Source: Shimia sp. (GTDB lineage Bacteria > Pseudomonadota > Alphaproteobacteria > Rhodobacterales > Rhodobacteraceae). From it: 64,000 bases of DNA. Shown piece after piece: positions 36,699 to 48,320 of the stretch. A model generated the notes under the pieces. That model did not search any database, had not been told where the DNA came from, and saw nothing but the letters and a program-made list of their open reading frames with translations. A program made the translations under genes and the position numbers. The DNA is taken from NCBI RefSeq assembly GCF_022448905.1, contig NZ_JAKVCW010000021.1, forward strand, positions 1 through 64,000. Direction: 5' to 3'. Each line of letters starts with the position of its first letter. Within the stretch, counting starts at the first letter, position 1.

Positions 36699-36772
36699 TG
36701 GAGCGGGTAACGGGAATCGAACCCGTAACCAGAGCTTGGGAAGCTCGTGTGATACCTTTTCACCATACCCGC
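36699..36772 (-). tRNA. tRNA-Gly (anticodon CCC)
   Basis: Read on the minus strand the 74 bases fold as a cloverleaf: acceptor GCGGGTA/TACCCGC, D-stem GTGA/TCAC, anticodon loop TTCCCAA (anticodon CCC), T-stem ACGGG/CCCGT with loop TTCGATT, discriminator T and an encoded CCA end. The anticodon stem has one C/T mismatch at its outer pair. It lies between pgi and the ASKHA gene. Confidence 0.93.
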
Positions 36773-36822
36773 AGCACGCCTGTTGGTAGGACAGCGCTGC
36801 GGGAGGGTCAAGCGCGATTTAC

Positions 36823-38868
36823 CTAGCCGCGACGCCGGCGGCGGCGGCGACCGCCCGCGGCGTCATCTCCGCCGCCGCCAGTGTTGAAACTGACGTCTGG
36901 TAGGTCGACCACGCCGCGCAGGATCGGGAAGGGATCGGCGGAATTGGGCAGGGCGGAGGCGTTCACAAAATGCTCCTGGAAGCGCGGCTCCACGGCGGTT
37001 TCGATCTTCTCGATTTTGCGCACGAGGGTTTCGATGTCGCCACGGGAGTCTTGGTTCAAAAGCGCGATGCGGGCGCCTGTGCCGGCAGCGTTGCCTGCGG
37101 AGGTGACTTTGTCGAGCGGGCAGTCAGGGATCATGCCCAGAACCATGGCGTGTTTGGCAGAGATATGCGCGCCAAAGGCGCCAGCGAGCACCACGCGGTC
37201 CACCTGATCCACGCCGCGTTTGTCCATCAGCAGGCGCGCGCCGGAGTAGAGCGCGGCCTTGGCCATCTGGATGGCGCGGATGTCGGCGTTGGTGACGGTG
37301 ATAGGTTTTTGGTCGGCGTCACCTTCCCACAGCGTGTAGGAATTGGTGCGGCCGTCCGCAAAGCAGCGGGAGGTGCCAGTTTGCTCAGCCGAGCCAATCA
37401 GGCCAGAGGCATCAACGATGCCCGCGAGGCGCATTTCGGCAATGACTTCGATGATGCCGGAGCCGCAGATGCCGGTAATGCCGGTTGCGGCGATAGCAGC
37501 TGTGAAGCCGTCGTCATCTGACCAGAGGTCACAGCCAATCACGCGGAAACGCGGCTCTTTGGTGACGGGATCAATTTCCACACGTTCGATCGCGCCGGGC
37601 GCGGCGCGTTGGCCGGCGCTGATCTGCGCGCCCTCAAAGGCTGGGCCCGTTGGGGAGGAGCACGCCAGTACGCCGTTTTTGTCACCCAGCAGGATTTCAG
37701 CGTTGGTGCCCACGTCGACCACGAGCGCGAGGTCGTCGGATTTGTCTGGCGCCTCAGAGAGTGCCACACCGGCGGCGTCTGCGCCGACGTGACCGGCGAT
37801 GCATGGCAGCAGGTAGGCGCGGGTGCCGGGGGCGATGTTGAGGCCAAGATCGGATGCGGGCAGGGAGAGCGCGTCTGATGTGGCGAGCGCGAAGGGGGCC
37901 TGGCCCAATTCAAACGGGTCGATGCCAAGGAACAGGTGGTGCATCACCGGGTTCATGACAAAGACCGCGTCGAGGATTTGTGTGGGCGCGATGTCGGCCT
38001 CTTTGGCGATGTCGGTGACCAACTGGTTCAAGCCGTCGCGCACCGCTTCGGTCATTTCCAGATCGCCGCCCTTGTTCATCATGGCGTAGCTGACGCGGCT
38101 CATGAGGTCTTCGCCAAACCGAATTTGCGGGTTCATCAGGCCGGAGGAAGCCACGACCTCGCCCGAGGTCAGATCACAGAGGTGGCCCGCGATTGTGGTG
38201 GAGCCGAGATCGACGGCGAGGCCGTACACAGGCCCTTCGAAGTAGCCGGGCCAGAGGGCGATCAGGCGGGGTGGAGCTCCGGTGTGGTCTTGGTGAACTG
38301 CGGCGGTTACCGCCCAATTGCCTTTGCGCAGGATTGGCTGTAGCGGGCGCAGGAGATGGGTGTCCACCGAGATTTTTGCATGACCGGTGGCGGCTTTGAG
38401 CGCGGTCAGCAAGCGCTCCAGATCGCCAGACGGTTTGTGCATGTCGGGTTCTTCGACTTCGACATAAGTCAGGTGCACAGTGGGGTTCAGAGTGATGTCG
38501 CGCACCTCGGCGCGTTTGCGCACCACCTGTTTGTGCACCTGGCTCTCTGGCGGCACGTCGATCACAATATCGCCTTGCACGGTGGCCTGACACCCAAGAC
38601 GGCGGCCTTTGATCAGACCGCGTTTGTCATCGTAGCGTTGTTCTACCGCATTCCATTCCGACAATGCGTCCTCTGAAACGGTCACGCCGTGTTTGGGGAA
38701 TTCGCCATAGGCAGGAGTTATCTGACATTTTGAGCAAACCCCACGGCCACCACAGACGCTGTCCAGATCGACGCCAAGTTGGCGCGCAGCTGTCAGGATG
38801 GGCGTGCCCGCCGGAAAATGTCCGCGTTTGCCGGAAGGGGTGAAGATTACAAGTGGGTCGCTGCTCAT
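36823..38868 (-). CDS. ASKHA-type ferredoxin/ATPase, corrinoid-reactivase-like (DUF4445)
   Basis: The 681-residue protein joins an N-terminal 2Fe-2S ferredoxin domain (CGGRGVCSKC with a later Cys in LGCQATV) to a large ASKHA (actin-hsp70-type) ATPase domain starting at GLAVDLGSTTIAGHLCDL. This matches RACE/RamA-type proteins, which use ATP and a low-potential electron to reactivate corrinoid methyltransferases. Here it would serve a methyltransferase (betaine, methylamine or similar) encoded elsewhere. The C-terminus ends in GG followed by a run of arginines. The start at 38868 replaces an upstream open stretch; GAGG is nearby. Confidence 0.85.
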   Translation of the reverse strand: MSSDPLVIFTPSGKRGHFPAGTPILTAARQLGVDLDSVCGGRGVCSKCQITPAYGEFPKHGVTVSEDALSEWNAVEQRYDDKRGLIKGRRLGCQATVQGDIVIDVPPESQVHKQVVRKRAEVRDITLNPTVHLTYVEVEEPDMHKPSGDLERLLTALKAATGHAKISVDTHLLRPLQPILRKGNWAVTAAVHQDHTGAPPRLIALWPGYFEGPVYGLAVDLGSTTIAGHLCDLTSGEVVASSGLMNPQIRFGEDLMSRVSYAMMNKGGDLEMTEAVRDGLNQLVTDIAKEADIAPTQILDAVFVMNPVMHHLFLGIDPFELGQAPFALATSDALSLPASDLGLNIAPGTRAYLLPCIAGHVGADAAGVALSEAPDKSDDLALVVDVGTNAEILLGDKNGVLACSSPTGPAFEGAQISAGQRAAPGAIERVEIDPVTKEPRFRVIGCDLWSDDDGFTAAIAATGITGICGSGIIEVIAEMRLAGIVDASGLIGSAEQTGTSRCFADGRTNSYTLWEGDADQKPITVTNADIRAIQMAKAALYSGARLLMDKRGVDQVDRVVLAGAFGAHISAKHAMVLGMIPDCPLDKVTSAGNAAGTGARIALLNQDSRGDIETLVRKIEKIETAVEPRFQEHFVNASALPNSADPFPILRGVVDLPDVSFNTGGGGDDAAGGRRRRRRRG

Positions 38869-39072
38869 AGAGAAGGCCTCAAGTCTGTTCGCTTGGCTGG
38901 CAGCATAGCTGCCGAAAATTGCGGCGAAAGGCAAGGAACGGCATGGGTTGGTTCATGCGCGGCATATGGAGAGGCAAATATTGATCGATGAGTCAGGAAA
39001 GTCTGATGAAGGGCCTTGGGCGAAGCTATTTTGGGCAGAAAGAGGAGACTGGTGCATTTCCGCGCGGTTTAG

Positions 39073-40590
<1,518 letters not shown>

Positions 40591-40628
40591 AACTGCCGCC
40601 TGAGACGCTGTTTAAGTGACGCAAAACG

Positions 40629-40663
40629 AAAGGGCTGAACCTTCGCGGGTTCAGCCCTTTTTT
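40629..40663. terminator. Bidirectional terminator between guaB and the chemoreceptor gene
   Basis: A perfect 13-base stem (AAAGGGCTGAACC with GGTTCAGCCCTTT) has a 6-base loop, T residues on the plus side and T residues on the minus side as well, between two convergent genes. Confidence 0.92.
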
Positions 40664-40684
40664 GATTGATTTTCAGGGGATGGA

Positions 40685-42607
40685 TTAGAAATCCGTCCAG
40701 GTTTCCTCAGCGGCGTTGCCGTTTGATGTGAAGCTCGGCGCGGCGGGGGCTGGCTTTGGGGCCTCCGGCTTTTTAGCGGCAGGCTTGGACTTCGGCTGAT
40801 CCGCCTGTTTGTCTTCTTGCCAATCCGTCTCAGTCACCTTCGCAGGCGCCGCCGGTTTGTCGGCTTTGGCTTTGCCGTCCAACTTGAAGTGACCAACCAT
40901 GTTGGCCAGGCCAACGGCATCGGATTTCAGCAGGTGCGTCGCGGCGGTGGATTCCTCTACCATGGCGGCGTTTTTCTGGGTCACCTGATCCAGCTGCATC
41001 ACGCCGGCGTTGATTTCTGCCAGGCTTTGCGACTGTTCGGTGGCACCGTCGGCGATTGAAGACACCATCCCGGAGATGTGGACCACACGTTCCACGATCA
41101 CGCTCAGCGCATCGCCGGTTTGACCCACAAGGCTCACACCACGCTCGACTTGCTCGGATGACTTGTCGATCAGGGCTTTGATTTCGTTGGCCGCCTCAGA
41201 GGAGGAGTGCGCTAGCTTGCGCACTTCGGAGGCCACAACCGCAAAGCCTCGACCGGCGTCACCTGCGCGGGCGGCTTCGACACCGGCGTTCAGGGCTAAG
41301 AGGTTGGTCTGGAAGGCGATGTCGTCAATCACAGAGATGATCTGGGAAATGTGGGTGGAGCTTTGCTCGATCTCGGTCATGGCAGAGACGGCATTGCGCA
41401 CCACTTCGCCGCTTTCCTCGGCTTCGGTTTTGGCAGTTTGCATGGTGCCTTCCACGTCGCGCGCGCCGTCCGCGGCGGCTTTCACGGAGCGGGTCAGGTC
41501 ATCCAGCGCAGCTGCAGTCTCTTCCAGCGTGGCGGCCTGGCTCTCCGTGCGTTTTGACAGATCGTCAGATGCCTGGCTGATTTCAGAAGCCCCATTGTGG
41601 ATCGACTGAGACGCGTCAACCACGTCGTTGACAGTGGTGCTGAGGTTGGTGATGGAGGCGTTGAAGTCTGCGCGCAGCTTTTCGTATTCCTCCGGGAAGG
41701 CCACCTTGATTTGCGATGTCAGATCGCCGCCGGACAGGCTGGCAAGGTGCTCGGACAGGGTCTCGACCACTTCGGACTGGGCCGCCGCGGCTTCTTTCTG
41801 GTTGGCTTCCAGTTCACGCTGACGCAGCAGCGCAGTGCGGAACACATCGAGAGTGCGGGCCATGTCCCCCAGTTCGTTCTTGGTCTCGGTGAAAGGAATA
41901 TCGGCATCGGTGTCGCCTTCGGCCAAATCTGCCATGCGTGTCCGCAGAGCGCCCATTGGGCCGGTTACGCTGCGGATGATGAAGTACGAGACCAAAGAGA
42001 GCACAACAAGGATACCGCCAAGAATGGTCAGGGCCTTGTTGCGAATCTTTGCCATCTCTGCCTCGATGTCGGAGAGATAAGCACCGGTGCCAACAATCCA
42101 GTTCCAGGGCTCATAGTGGAAGGCAAAACCAATTTTGGCTTCCTGAAGGTCGCTGTCCGGCTTCTGGAAGTGGTAGATCAGGGTGCCGCTGCCGTTTTCC
42201 ACTGCAACCTTGCGCATTTCCTGGAAGATTTTCACACCGTTCGGGTCTTCGAGTTCTGCCTGGCTGTGACCGATCCATTGGGGGCGGAATGGGTGTGCGG
42301 TCATGATATAGTCGGTGTCAAAGGCAAACATATATCCGTTGTCACCATAAGACAGTGCTTCGAGCTGTTCGCGGCCAAGCTCACGCGCCTGTTCTGGCGT
42401 GTATTTTCCTGACTGAACCCCTTCCTCCAGCGCCACAAGCAGGCTTGTGGCGGTCTCGGTGATCTCGAGGAGCTTTTTATTGTACATGGTTTCCACGGTG
42501 TTGCGCATGTGGTTTTGCAACAAAAGGGTCAGGACAACGGCGAGGGCAAGCGCCGCAACGGCGATCGCGCTTATCCGCGTAGAAAGTTTCGTCAAGAAGG
42601 CTGGCAT
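40685..42607 (-). CDS. Methyl-accepting chemotaxis protein with single Cache domain
   Basis: The 640-residue receptor has an N-terminal membrane helix (about 11-31), a periplasmic single-Cache domain (about 32-190: [20 protein letters not shown]), and a second helix (about 195-215). A HAMP segment and a signalling domain with the hairpin tip [48 protein letters not shown] follow. The protein ends ETWTDF; its last five residues TWTDF fit the x-W-x-x-F pentapeptide that docks CheR/CheB in other receptors. The ligand is unknown; single-Cache receptors often sense organic acids. No che genes are adjacent. Confidence 0.92.
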   Translation of the reverse strand: MPAFLTKLSTRISAIAVAALALAVVLTLLLQNHMRNTVETMYNKKLLEITETATSLLVALEEGVQSGKYTPEQARELGREQLEALSYGDNGYMFAFDTDYIMTAHPFRPQWIGHSQAELEDPNGVKIFQEMRKVAVENGSGTLIYHFQKPDSDLQEAKIGFAFHYEPWNWIVGTGAYLSDIEAEMAKIRNKALTILGGILVVLSLVSYFIIRSVTGPMGALRTRMADLAEGDTDADIPFTETKNELGDMARTLDVFRTALLRQRELEANQKEAAAAQSEVVETLSEHLASLSGGDLTSQIKVAFPEEYEKLRADFNASITNLSTTVNDVVDASQSIHNGASEISQASDDLSKRTESQAATLEETAAALDDLTRSVKAAADGARDVEGTMQTAKTEAEESGEVVRNAVSAMTEIEQSSTHISQIISVIDDIAFQTNLLALNAGVEAARAGDAGRGFAVVASEVRKLAHSSSEAANEIKALIDKSSEQVERGVSLVGQTGDALSVIVERVVHISGMVSSIADGATEQSQSLAEINAGVMQLDQVTQKNAAMVEESTAATHLLKSDAVGLANMVGHFKLDGKAKADKPAAPAKVTETDWQEDKQADQPKSKPAAKKPEAPKPAPAAPSFTSNGNAAEETWTDF

Positions 42608-42763
42608 GACAGGCTACACTCTGGTTGTTGGCGTTTCAGATGTCGAGGTAGAATGGTCGAGTTTAATGAAGCCTTATGCGCCCGTCTTATTTGTGAGGGG
42701 TAAGGGCATTTTGCGCCCGTGGCGTGATTCGGGAAGCGTGGAATCACTCTAAAATTGATTTAC

Positions 42764-42778
42764 GCCTAAAATTTAGGC
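42764..42778. promoter_or_regulatory. Inverted repeat between chemoreceptor and rRNA methyltransferase genes
   Basis: GCCTAAA and TTTAGGC surround one A, forming a 7-1-7 inverted repeat in the divergent region. A second pair, GTGATTC and GAATCAC, lies at 42724-42747. Either could be an operator; the binding protein is unknown. Confidence 0.35.
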
Positions 42779-42886
42779 AATTCGCGAAGAGTTGCAGTTC
42801 AGGTCGTCATTGATGTAGAGCAGGCCACCATCCGAGACGGCATGAATGTTGGTTCCGAACGGTGGGAAATTGAGTGGGATGGTCAC

Positions 42887-44035
42887 ATGACGCCAGCAGC
42901 ACGCGTTCAAGCCGCGATTGAAATTTTGGACCAGGTTTTAGTGGGAGCACCGGCGGAAAAAGCGCTGACCGGCTGGGCAAGGCGCAGTCGTTTTGCGGGC
43001 TCCAAAGACCGGGCTGCGGTGCGAGATCATGTGTTTGATGCGTTGCGTCGGCGGAACTCGGCGGCCTTTGTCGGGGGCGGTCTGACTGGGCGCGGGCTGA
43101 TGATCGGCGTGCTGCGTCAGGATCAGGCGGATTTGGACGCTGTCTTCACCGGGGAAGGCTATGCGCCGGCTGCGCTTTCAGCGGATGAGCAATCGGTGCC
43201 AGTCGGCGATCCGCCGCTGGACGTACCTGATTGGCTTGAGACCCCAATGCGCGACAGTTTGGGGGCGGCGTTTGAGGACAATGTCGCAGCCCTGCGCGGG
43301 CGAGCGCCGGTGATCCTGCGGGTGAATTTGCGCAAAGCCACTGTGGCGCAGGCGCAAGAGTTGTTGGCCGAGGATGGCATCGAAACGCTCACAATGGCGT
43401 TGGTGGACACGGCCCTTGAGGTCACGGAAGGGGCGCGACGGATCAAGAACAATGCAGCCTATCTTGATGGTTTGGTGGAATTGCAGGATGCCTCCAGCCA
43501 GGCATCGGTTGCGGCACTTTCGTTTTCTAAAGGCATGAAAGTGCTGGATTATTGCGCAGGAGGAGGCGGTAAAACCCTGGCCATGGCGGGGCGTGCCGAA
43601 GCACAGTTTTTTGCACATGACGCCCTGGAGCATCGTATGACGGACCTGCCCGCGCGCGCCAAAAGAGCTGGCGTAAAGGTGCAGGTCGTGAAAACGCCAA
43701 AGGACAAAGCGCCGTATGATTTGGTGCTTTGCGATGTGCCGTGCTCTGGCAGTGGCACTTGGCGGCGCACGCCGGACGCGAAGTGGCGGTTTCGGCCTGA
43801 GGATCTGGCTGAGCTGGAGCGGGTCCAAGCGGAGATCCTGGAGCAGTCCAAAGAGCTCGTGGCATCAGATGGCGCGCTTGTCTATGCCACGTGTTCGGTT
43901 TTGACAGCCGAAAACACAGCACAGATTGAGCAGTTTGTGCAGAACAATCCGTCTTGGGAGATTGATTGGCAGCGCCAGTTTTTGCTTTCCGAAGGTGGCG
44001 ACGGATTCTTCGGGGCAATTTTGCGTAAAATATAG
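42887..44035 (+). CDS. RsmB-like 16S rRNA m5C methyltransferase
   Basis: The 382-residue protein is a RsmB/NOL1-family SAM methyltransferase. The SAM loop is LDYCAGGGGKTLAMAG. The catalytic cysteines are in CDVPCSGSGTWRRTPDAKWRF, and TCS in YATCSVLTAENTAQIEQF. The N-terminal NusB-like helical domain is short. The target is probably C967 of 16S rRNA or a related rRNA site. The ATG at 42887 (MTPAARVQAAIEIL) fits the family start better than the ATG at 42842. Confidence 0.85.
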   Translation: MTPAARVQAAIEILDQVLVGAPAEKALTGWARRSRFAGSKDRAAVRDHVFDALRRRNSAAFVGGGLTGRGLMIGVLRQDQADLDAVFTGEGYAPAALSADEQSVPVGDPPLDVPDWLETPMRDSLGAAFEDNVAALRGRAPVILRVNLRKATVAQAQELLAEDGIETLTMALVDTALEVTEGARRIKNNAAYLDGLVELQDASSQASVAALSFSKGMKVLDYCAGGGGKTLAMAGRAEAQFFAHDALEHRMTDLPARAKRAGVKVQVVKTPKDKAPYDLVLCDVPCSGSGTWRRTPDAKWRFRPEDLAELERVQAEILEQSKELVASDGALVYATCSVLTAENTAQIEQFVQNNPSWEIDWQRQFLLSEGGDGFFGAILRKI

Positions 44036-44063
44036 AGGGCTTACGCTTTTTCTTCTGTCTTCG

Positions 44064-44078
44064 TTAAGGCGTGTTTAA
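44064..44078. promoter_or_regulatory. CtrA-type binding site upstream of cckA
   Basis: TTAAGGCGTGTTTAA is a perfect TTAA-N7-TTAA, the consensus of the cell-cycle regulator CtrA in alphaproteobacteria. It lies 48 bases before the cckA start. CckA controls CtrA phosphorylation through ChpT, so this would be a feedback loop. Confidence 0.65.
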
Positions 44079-44125
44079 GATAATTTGACGCATATTAACG
44101 AAGACGTAAAAGAATAGGTGCAGAC

Positions 44126-46435
44126 GTGTCCGAATCGACAGAGGCCAAGGGGCCTTCTCCCCGCCATTTGGGTCACACACCTCATCATGCCGGATTGCTT
44201 GCCTTGGCAGCCTTGGTCATGGTGGTGACGGCTGTTCTTTTGCAACCCGGTCCCATGCGTGTGGCGATGGTGTTTGCCAGCGGGCTTCTTGGCCTAGGTG
44301 CGGCAATCAGCTTGATGGTGTCGCTGCGCCGGAAAGCCGCACAAATGCGCGCGGTCGCTTTGCTGCGTCGTATGTTTGAAGATGCCTCTGACCTGACATT
44401 TGTGTCCAACCCAGAAGGACAGGTGATCTACGCCAACAAAGCCGCCATGGAGGCGGGTATGGGCGCGCGTGACACGATGGTTGAGGCGCTCGCCGATCAG
44501 GTGCTCGATGCGGAGGGCAAGGTGCGCGATTTGATTGCGGGCAGCCTTGTGGACGGTCAATGCGAAGAAGAACTGTCCTTGCGTGACAGCATGATGCGGT
44601 TGACTGTGAAGACTTTGGAATTTGGCGTTTTGTTGTGGAGCATCCAACGGTCTAATCCGGTAGCAGACGCGCAGCATGCGGGCGGGGCGCCGCGGTTGCC
44701 GATGCTGACCGTGGGCCGATCCGGGACAGTTTTGTTTATGAACCCGGCCGCGCGGCACCTGTTGGGGGAGCGTAAAAAGACCATCGCCGATGTGTTTGGT
44801 CCGGATGTTACCGATCTGCGCAGCGCCACAGTGGTGCACACCTCAAGTGGCGAGCAGCAGTGCCTGGTGGCGGAGTTTGAAGCCACAGCAGGACGACGTG
44901 AGATCTACCTATTGCCAACGGAAGTGCCGGTGATGCGCGACGGGGCGGTGCAGTTTGACGAACTGCCTGTTGCGATCCTTAAGGTGACGCCAGCAGGTGA
45001 TGTGGCACTGGCGAACCGCGCGGCGCGGTCTTTGGTCAATATGGAGATCACCCCCAAAACCGTGATTGGCGACCTGATGGAGGGGCTTGGGCGCTCGATA
45101 GTAGATTGGCTGATGGAAGCGGCGCAGGGCAAGGCTGTAAACCAGTCGGAGTTTCTGCGTTTGAAGCGTGAAGACAAGGAAGTGATTGTTCAGGTCAGCC
45201 TGAACCGCGTGGTGGAAGGGGGCGAGACCTCTTTGATTGCGGTGCTGAGTGATGCTACTGAGCTGAAGTCGCTGGAGGCGCAGTTTGTTCAGAGCCAGAA
45301 AATGCAAGCGATTGGCCAGTTGGCCGGTGGTGTGGCACATGATTTTAACAACCTTTTGACAGCAATTTCAGGCCATTGTGACCTGTTGTTGCTGCGGCAC
45401 GATCAGGGGGATGCGGACTATGCAGACCTCATCCAGATCAATCAGAACGCCAATCGTGCAGCGGCGCTTGTGGGCCAATTGCTGGCGTTTTCGCGCAAAC
45501 AAAACCTGCGTCCTGAGGTGCTAGACCTACGCAATACCCTGGCTGACCTGACCCACCTGTTGAACCGTCTTGTAGGCGAGCGTGTGACGTTGACGTTGAA
45601 CAACGATCCGGTGTTGCCAGCGATCAGAGCGGACAAGCGGCAGCTGGAACAGGTGCTGATGAATCTTGTGGTGAATGCACGCGACGCGATGCCGGATGGT
45701 GGGGAAATCCGTGTGATCACAGAAAGTGTAGAGCTCGATGCGCCGCTTGAGCGCGATCGCGTGGTGGTGCCGGTGGGCAATTACGTGTCGGTGACCGTGG
45801 CAGATCAAGGCATCGGCATCGCGCAGGACAAGTTGCAAAAGGTGTTTGAACCGTTCTTCACCACTAAGAAGACCGGCGAGGGCACTGGCTTGGGTCTGAG
45901 CACCGCTTATGGGATTGTGAAACAGACAGGCGGCTATATTTTTGTGGACAGCACCGAGGGCGTAGGCACGACGTTCACGTTGATGTTCCCGGCCCATGGT
46001 TCGGGCGCAGAGCAGGTGGTGGCGCCGGAGGCGGGTAAACGGCCGGATTTGCCGGAAGTGGAGCACAGCGGGGTTGTGTTGCTTGTGGAAGATGAGGCGC
46101 CTGTGCGGTCCTTTGCAACGCGTGCGCTCAAAATGCGCGGGTTCACCGTGCTTGAGGCAGCGTCTGGTGAAGAGGCGCTGGAAGTGCTGGACATGGATCA
46201 CCCAAAGATCGATGTTTTTGTCAGCGACGTCATCATGCCAGGCATGGACGGGCCAAGCTGGGTGCGTCAGGCGCGGGAGGAATATCCCAATGTGCCGGTG
46301 ATCTTTGTATCCGGCTACGCAGAAGACAGTTTCTCTGACGATCAGGCAAGAATTGAGAACTCAAGCTTCTTGCCAAAGCCGTTTTCTCTCAGTGACTTAA
46401 CGGAGGCGGTTCAAGCGCGGATCTCCAGCTCTTAA
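44126..46435 (+). CDS. cckA: Hybrid histidine kinase CckA
   Basis: This 769-residue membrane kinase heads the CckA-ChpT-CtrA phosphorelay. Two N-terminal membrane helices (about 22-40 and 44-62) are followed by PAS-like sensing domains and the HisKA box with His405 ([11 protein letters not shown]). An ATPase domain ([56 protein letters not shown]) and a C-terminal receiver with Asp701 ([13 protein letters not shown]) complete it. The segment [20 protein letters not shown] is characteristic of CckA. In roseobacters this relay governs motility and gene transfer agents more than division. Its stop overlaps that of the opposing gene by 4 bases. Confidence 0.93.
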   Translation: MSESTEAKGPSPRHLGHTPHHAGLLALAALVMVVTAVLLQPGPMRVAMVFASGLLGLGAAISLMVSLRRKAAQMRAVALLRRMFEDASDLTFVSNPEGQVIYANKAAMEAGMGARDTMVEALADQVLDAEGKVRDLIAGSLVDGQCEEELSLRDSMMRLTVKTLEFGVLLWSIQRSNPVADAQHAGGAPRLPMLTVGRSGTVLFMNPAARHLLGERKKTIADVFGPDVTDLRSATVVHTSSGEQQCLVAEFEATAGRREIYLLPTEVPVMRDGAVQFDELPVAILKVTPAGDVALANRAARSLVNMEITPKTVIGDLMEGLGRSIVDWLMEAAQGKAVNQSEFLRLKREDKEVIVQVSLNRVVEGGETSLIAVLSDATELKSLEAQFVQSQKMQAIGQLAGGVAHDFNNLLTAISGHCDLLLLRHDQGDADYADLIQINQNANRAAALVGQLLAFSRKQNLRPEVLDLRNTLADLTHLLNRLVGERVTLTLNNDPVLPAIRADKRQLEQVLMNLVVNARDAMPDGGEIRVITESVELDAPLERDRVVVPVGNYVSVTVADQGIGIAQDKLQKVFEPFFTTKKTGEGTGLGLSTAYGIVKQTGGYIFVDSTEGVGTTFTLMFPAHGSGAEQVVAPEAGKRPDLPEVEHSGVVLLVEDEAPVRSFATRALKMRGFTVLEAASGEEALEVLDMDHPKIDVFVSDVIMPGMDGPSWVRQAREEYPNVPVIFVSGYAEDSFSDDQARIENSSFLPKPFSLSDLTEAVQARISSS

Positions 46436-47031
46436 GTTAGGCTTTCGTAGAGCTCAAACTCGGCTGCACATTTTCGGCGCAGCTTTTGCATAGTGGCTTC
46501 GGGCAAATCGAGCGGGATGTCTGGCGAGCTGTTCCGGCGTTCCAGCTGGATCTTGCGTTGCAAGCGCTGCTCCAGAAAGTCGAGCAGACGCGGCTGGTCT
46601 TCATAGCGGAACATGTGGTTGACTTTCACGCCATTGGGGCGAGGCTCCAGAAACTTGGCCTGGCTACCAACGTTGGCAAAGGGCGCTTTCTTGTCGCCCT
46701 TCATATACTCCTGCACAAATTCCTCAAAGCTCACCTCATGGGTAGAGTTTGCATGCCCGCGCATAAAATCGCGGCGGCGGTATCGGTACCAACTGGCGAG
46801 CCAACTGACGGGTTCGCGCATCACGGCCATGAGTTCGAGGTCATCGGTGTTGCAAGCCCGCTCAAACATGGGGCGGAAAAAGCGGTTGTATCGATACACC
46901 GGCGCGTGTTTGAGCTCTGGCGGGTTGGAAATCACCATGTCTGCGGAGGGCGCTAATGCCTCCTCAATAGCGGTTGTTCCGGTTTTTGGAACAGAGAGAA
47001 ACACCAGTTTTTGTTTCCAGAAAACAAGCAT
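46432..47031 (-). CDS. Sulfotransferase-family-like protein
   Basis: The 199-residue protein shows the PAPS 5'-phosphosulfate loop FLSVPKTGTTAIEEAL near residue 11 and a 3'-phosphate-site-like segment AVMREPVSWLASWYRYR. It is shorter than classic sulfotransferases (about 250-300), and resembles small nodH/Stf0-like or polysaccharide-type enzymes of marine bacteria. The acceptor substrate is unknown and no PAPS or glycan genes flank it. Its last codons overlap the end of cckA. Confidence 0.7.
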   Translation of the reverse strand: MLVFWKQKLVFLSVPKTGTTAIEEALAPSADMVISNPPELKHAPVYRYNRFFRPMFERACNTDDLELMAVMREPVSWLASWYRYRRRDFMRGHANSTHEVSFEEFVQEYMKGDKKAPFANVGSQAKFLEPRPNGVKVNHMFRYEDQPRLLDFLEQRLQRKIQLERRNSSPDIPLDLPEATMQKLRRKCAAEFELYESLT

Positions 47032-47132
47032 TTGCGCGCCTTCGGTGTGGTTGAACTCAAATTGATTTCTTCTTGTAAACCACTTCTTAACGGAATGGGA
47101 TGGAAAATGTTCCTATTATTTTCTCTTGATTT

Positions 47133-47147
47133 GTTCTCGTTTTGATC
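47133..47147. promoter_or_regulatory. LexA-box-like element upstream of recA (GTTC-N7-GATC)
   Basis: GTTCTCGTTTTGATC matches the GTTC-N7-GATC variant SOS box I recall from Rhodobacter recA promoters. It lies about 80 bases before the recA start. Confidence 0.55.
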
Positions 47148-47160
47148 TCATAAGAATTTG

Positions 47161-47175
47161 GAACAAGAGGTGAAC
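47161..47175. promoter_or_regulatory. LexA box upstream of recA (GAAC-N7-GAAC)
   Basis: GAACAAGAGGTGAAC is an exact direct repeat GAAC-N7-GAAC, equal to the alphaproteobacterial GTTC-N7-GTTC LexA box read on the other strand. It ends 51 bases before the recA ATG. Confidence 0.65.
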
Positions 47176-47226
47176 ACAGGCAGTGATTGCCGCCCGCGTG
47201 CGGGTGTGGAATAAGGAAGCAAGCAA

Positions 47227-48300
47227 ATGGCAACGGCAGATCTTTTGACAATGACCTCCAAGAAATCCTCATCCCCTGACAAACAGAAGGCGCTGGACAG
47301 TGCGCTGGCCCAAATCGAGCGGCAGTTCGGCAAAGGCTCGATCATGAAGCTGGGCGCGGACAACCCCGCGCAAGAGATTGAAGCGACGTCAACTGGCTCG
47401 CTGAGCCTGGATATTGCGCTGGGGATTGGTGGTCTTCCCAAGGGACGGATCATCGAGATTTACGGCCCGGAAAGCTCCGGCAAAACCACGCTGACGCTGC
47501 ATTGCATTGCTGAAGAGCAGAAAAAAGGCGGCGTCTGTGCCTTTGTGGATGCGGAACACGCGCTGGACCCTCAGTACGCCAACAAGCTGGGCGTGAACCT
47601 GGATGAGCTGCTGATTTCGCAGCCAGATACCGGCGAGCAAGCGCTGGAGATCACCGACACGTTGGTACGGTCTGGCGCAGTGAACATGGTTGTGGTCGAT
47701 TCGGTGGCGGCGCTGACGCCGAAATCCGAACTCGAAGGCGACATGGGTGACAGCAACGTGGGTGTGCAGGCGCGTCTGATGAGTCAGGCGATGCGGAAAC
47801 TGACCGGTTCGATCGCGCGCTCCAACTGTATGGTGATTTTCATCAACCAGATCCGGATGAAAATTGGCGTGATGTTTGGTTCGCCAGAGACCACAACCGG
47901 CGGTAACGCGCTGAAGTTCTACAGCTCTGTGCGTCTGGATATCCGCCGGATTGGCGCGATCAAGGATCGCGATGAGGTTGTTGGTAACGCAACTCGAGTG
48001 AAGGTGGTGAAGAACAAGGTGGCGCCACCGTTCAAACAGGTTGAGTTTGATATCCTGTACGGCGAGGGCATTTCCAAAATGGGTGAACTGCTTGATCTGG
48101 GTGTGAAGGCTGGTGTCGTCGAGAAATCCGGCAGCTGGTTCAGTTATGGCGACGAGCGGATCGGGCAGGGGCGTGCAAATGCCACCACCTTCCTGAAGGA
48201 AAACACTCGTATGGCGCTGGAAATCGAAGACAAGATCCGTGCCGCGCATGGGCTGGACTTTGACATGCCGCCCGGTGATGAAGAGTTGCTGGAAGATTGA
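47227..48300 (+). CDS. recA: Recombinase RecA
   Basis: The 357-residue protein drives strand exchange in homologous recombination and SOS induction. The Walker A loop [13 protein letters not shown], the Walker B region [18 protein letters not shown] and the L2 segment [23 protein letters not shown] are intact. The acidic tail [10 protein letters not shown] is typical. Two LexA-box-like elements lie upstream. An AAGGAA site precedes the ATG, and the MOSC gene starts almost at its stop. Confidence 0.98.
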   Translation: MATADLLTMTSKKSSSPDKQKALDSALAQIERQFGKGSIMKLGADNPAQEIEATSTGSLSLDIALGIGGLPKGRIIEIYGPESSGKTTLTLHCIAEEQKKGGVCAFVDAEHALDPQYANKLGVNLDELLISQPDTGEQALEITDTLVRSGAVNMVVVDSVAALTPKSELEGDMGDSNVGVQARLMSQAMRKLTGSIARSNCMVIFINQIRMKIGVMFGSPETTTGGNALKFYSSVRLDIRRIGAIKDRDEVVGNATRVKVVKNKVAPPFKQVEFDILYGEGISKMGELLDLGVKAGVVEKSGSWFSYGDERIGQGRANATTFLKENTRMALEIEDKIRAAHGLDFDMPPGDEELLED

Positions 48301-48320
48301 CGCTTTCTTCCGAAGATTTG

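Noticed and set aside
42663..42677. CtrA box before the chemoreceptor gene (TTAA-N7-TTAT)
   Set aside because: One half-site has a mismatch; such near-matches are expected by chance in AT-rich gaps.
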